Assembly: GCA_945898105.1 (NCBI GenBank)
Contig: CAMDHL010000074.1
Location: 1-9,041, forward strand
Direction: 5' to 3'
DNA from: Comamonas sp. lk
GTDB taxonomy: Bacteria; Pseudomonadota; Gammaproteobacteria; Burkholderiales; Burkholderiaceae_C
Length of the DNA: 9,041 bases
The position numbers were made by a program, and so were the translations under genes. Of the stretch, positions 6,835-9,041 are shown piece after piece (the stretch's first letter is position 1; the number at the start of each line of letters is the position of its first letter). The notes beneath the pieces were generated by a model. The model was not told where the DNA came from and made no database searches. It worked only from the letters and a program-made list of their open reading frames with translations.

Positions 6835-6881
6835 AACCATGCCTTCAACGATGCTTGGCTTTAGGCCACTTGCCCCCTTTT

Positions 6882-7418
6882 ATGTCTGACCCCAGCACTT
6901 TCGAAAATTTTGATTATCAGACCCCCGGTCTGTGGCGGCGTATGGCCTGCTGGGTCTACGAAGGAATGCTGCTTTTCGGGGTTGTGTTTATTGCGGGCTA
7001 TCTATTTGGCACACTAACCCAAACACGCAACGCGATGGACAACCGCATGGCGCTTCAGATATTTCTATTTATCGCCCTAAGTGGCTATTTCGTCATTTTT
7101 TGGACGCGCGGACAAACACTTGCGATGAAGACTTGGCATATCCGCGTGGTCGATAGCCAAGGAGTGCTAGTTTCCCGCCAACGTGCTTTGCTACGTTATG
7201 TGCTGGCCTGGGTCTGGGTACTTCCGCCCCTCGCCTTGGCCTGGGCTGGCGCCCTGCCTGCCGGAATGCAAGCGCTGGTATTTCTGTTGTGGGTTGCTGC
7301 TTGGGCCGGCAGTAGCGGCTTGGCTCCGCAGAGGCAGTTCTGGCACGATGTCCTTGCAGGCACACGTCTAGTTCACTACAAACCACCAGAGCCAGCAGCC
7401 AAGGTGTTAAGCAACTGA
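6882..7418 (+). CDS. RDD family membrane protein
   Basis: This 178-residue protein has about four hydrophobic segments (near residues 25-46, 57-75, 104-122 and 128-144) and the features that define RDD proteins. There is an N-terminal Arg pair in LWRRMACWVYEGMLLFGVV, with Glu (E27) where the first Asp of RDD usually stands. The QTLAMKTWHIRVVDSQG segment (78-94) is present, as is the C-terminal RQFWHDVLAGTRLV with Asp156. RDD proteins are often called transporters, and some act in Na+/H+ exchange, but most have no known substrate. I chose the ATG at 6882 because family members begin just before TPGLWRRMACW; the frame is open upstream to a TTG at 6792 without similarity. No clear Shine-Dalgarno precedes this ATG (GCCCCCTTTT). 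It follows DUF3106 after 113 bp and may be the fourth gene of the sigma operon. It converges with the P-II gene over 22 bp with no visible terminator. Confidence 0.85.
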   Translation: MSDPSTFENFDYQTPGLWRRMACWVYEGMLLFGVVFIAGYLFGTLTQTRNAMDNRMALQIFLFIALSGYFVIFWTRGQTLAMKTWHIRVVDSQGVLVSRQRALLRYVLAWVWVLPPLALAWAGALPAGMQALVFLLWVAAWAGSSGLAPQRQFWHDVLAGTRLVHYKPPEPAAKVLSN

Positions 7419-7440
7419 ACCCTATCTAGAGCGCGCCGAA

Positions 7441-7794
<354 letters not shown>

Positions 7795-7807
7795 TTAATC
7801 TTTTGGC

Positions 7808-9041
7808 TCAGGCGCGAAACCTATTGGTAATAGGATAACGCCAATCCTTGCCGAAACTGCGGTGACTGACGCGAATTCCTGGCGGCGCTTGACGGCGCTT
7901 GTACTCGTTGATCTGAATCAGACGGGTGACCCGCTCCACATCGTCGGCGCTGTAACCGGCAGCCACGATATCGGCGATGCTCTGGTCGTTTTCCATATAG
8001 CGCTCGATAATGGCGTCCAGCACCTCATAGGGCGGCAAACTGTCTTGGTCTGTCTGATCGGGCCGCAACTCAGCGCTGGGCGGTCGCGTGATGATGCGCT
8101 CAGGAATCGGGGCTTGGCCTGTGCCGTATGGGTCATGCCGATTGCGCCACCGCGCCATGGCGAAGACTCTCATCTTGGGCAAATCTTTTATCACCGCAAA
8201 GCCACCGGCCATATCTCCATACAGCGTGCAATATCCGGTAGCCATTTCCGACTTGTTACCGGTGGTCAAGACCATGGAGCCAAATTTGTTACTCAAGGCC
8301 ATCAGGAGCGTGCCGCGTATGCGGGCCTGAATGTTTTCTTCGGTACTGTCCTCCGCACGCCCTTTGAATTCAGCGGCCAGCGAGGCCTTGAAGGCTTCGA
8401 ATTCCGGACGTATAGAAATTTCGTCGTATCGCACACCCATGCGCGCAGCCATCTCTCGGGCATCCATCCAGCTGATGTCCGCGGTGTAGGGTGAAGGCAT
8501 CATGACTGCCCGTACCCTGTCGGCACCCAGCGCATCCACGGCAATGGCCAGTACCAGTGCCGAATCAATACCCCCTGAGAGGCCCAGCAGTACGCCTGGG
8601 AATCGGTTTTTTCCTACGTAATCGCGCACCCCCAAAACCAGTGCGTCCCACAGATCGGCCTCTTCGGACCTCTGCCCCTCTGTGCTGGCCGTCCAGGCAC
8701 CAATCGGCTCGCCATTGCCCAATGTGCATTCAAACAGCGATTCCTGGAAACTGGCGGCACGGCCTTGGATCTGACCCTTTGCGTCCAATACGAATGAACG
8801 CCCCTCAAACACCAATTCGTCCTGCCCACCCACCAGGTGCGCGTAAACCAAGGGCAAGCCGGTGGAGCGGCAACGCTCAGCCATGACCTGTTCACGCTGA
8901 TAACCCTTGCCCAAATGAAAAGGCGAGGCATTGATAACGGCCAGCAACTGCGCGCCCGCCTCCTTAGCCGCCAATGCCGGGGCTTCAAACCAGGCGTCTT
9001 CACAAATCAGCAAGCCCACACGCACCGGTGCATCTTTCGGG
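7808..9041 (-). CDS. nadE: Glutamine-dependent NAD+ synthetase (N-terminus beyond window)
   Basis: NadE makes NAD+ from deamido-NAD, ATP and ammonia, the ammonia coming from glutamine through an N-terminal nitrilase-type amidase. About 410 residues are visible. The frame runs off the right edge (PKDAPVRVGLLICEDAW at the edge), so roughly 150 N-terminal residues lie outside; the GTG at 9025 is internal, not a start. LLICEDAW holds the catalytic Cys of the amidase. The synthetase domain has the ATP pyrophosphatase loop LGLSGGIDSA, then LTTGNKSEMATGYCTLYGDM, then the C-terminal lid region with PPSAELRPDQTDQDSLPPYE and INEYKRRQAPPGIRVSHRSF. All visible motifs are intact. Its stop is 28 bp from the P-II start. 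P-II proteins are known to bind and regulate glutamine-dependent NAD synthetase in some proteobacteria, which fits this pairing. Confidence 0.96.
   Translation of the reverse strand, partial: PKDAPVRVGLLICEDAWFEAPALAAKEAGAQLLAVINASPFHLGKGYQREQVMAERCRSTGLPLVYAHLVGGQDELVFEGRSFVLDAKGQIQGRAASFQESLFECTLGNGEPIGAWTASTEGQRSEEADLWDALVLGVRDYVGKNRFPGVLLGLSGGIDSALVLAIAVDALGADRVRAVMMPSPYTADISWMDAREMAARMGVRYDEISIRPEFEAFKASLAAEFKGRAEDSTEENIQARIRGTLLMALSNKFGSMVLTTGNKSEMATGYCTLYGDMAGGFAVIKDLPKMRVFAMARWRNRHDPYGTGQAPIPERIITRPPSAELRPDQTDQDSLPPYEVLDAIIERYMENDQSIADIVAAGYSADDVERVTRLIQINEYKRRQAPPGIRVSHRSFGKDWRYPITNRFRA

Noticed and set aside
6792..6881. A 30-residue extension of the RDD protein from a TTG
   Set aside because: No similarity, and it would run through the stem-loop; RDD relatives start near MSDP...TPGLWRRMACW.
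7862..8494. A 210-residue plus-strand ORF opposite nadE, and similar ones opposite ilvB (4322-4768), ilvH (2414-2836) and ilvC (1870-2148)
   Set aside because: They lie antisense to strongly supported genes, have composition typical of reverse-frame reading, and show no recognisable domains or ribosome binding sites.
9005..9041. nadE as a naturally truncated gene starting at GTG 9025
   Set aside because: The frame continues with family-like residues (PKDAPVRVGLLICED) to the window edge, so the missing N-terminus is outside the window.

Overview
The window looks like a chromosomal segment from a betaproteobacterium of the order Burkholderiales, most likely close to Comamonadaceae. The evidence is the gene order (ilvB-ilvH-ilvC-pssA-leuA on one strand, an ECF sigma factor followed by DUF3619, DUF3106 and RDD genes, and nadE next to a P-II gene) and the close resemblance of each protein to remembered members of that group. 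Base composition looks moderate in GC by eye; I did not compute it. I see no transposase, integrase, CRISPR array, tRNA or rRNA.

Layout. Bases 1-4828 (minus strand) hold branched-chain amino acid genes read right to left: ilvB (3041-4828), ilvH (2441-2932) and ilvC (1312-2328). A strong cUUCGg-loop terminator at 1261-1283 follows, then pssA for phosphatidylserine synthesis (330-1145). Where leuA is expected, only a decayed remnant is left (1-275). It carries a frameshift, a large internal deletion and a nonsense codon, and joins the N-terminus of 2-isopropylmalate synthase to a scrap of its regulatory domain. Bases 4829-5119 form the divergent regulatory region between ilvB and the sigma operon. 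Bases 5120-7418 (plus strand) hold a four-gene set: ECF-type sigma factor (TTG start), DUF3619 single-pass membrane protein (4-base overlap), secreted DUF3106 protein and RDD membrane protein. Bases 7441-9041 (minus strand, convergent with the RDD gene) hold a P-II signal protein and the glutamine-dependent NAD+ synthetase nadE, which runs off the right edge.

How the genes work together. IlvB and IlvH form acetohydroxyacid synthase, and IlvC performs the next step of valine/isoleucine synthesis and of the 2-oxoisovalerate supply for leucine. The next leucine-specific enzyme, LeuA, is broken at this locus, so leucine synthesis must rely on another leuA copy or be lost. The non-coding parts of the ilv operon are unusually structured. 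The ilvB leader has an 11-bp stem built from an imperfect 23-nt tandem repeat and a possible 29-codon leader ORF starting MIDVIIDL. The ilvH-ilvC spacer has a terminator-like hairpin plus T-tract just before the ilvC ribosome binding site. Together these suggest RNA-level control, which is an inference. The sigma-DUF3619-DUF3106-RDD set looks like a sigma factor, a candidate membrane regulator and two envelope proteins of unknown role. The P-II/nadE pair fits coupling of NAD synthesis to nitrogen status.
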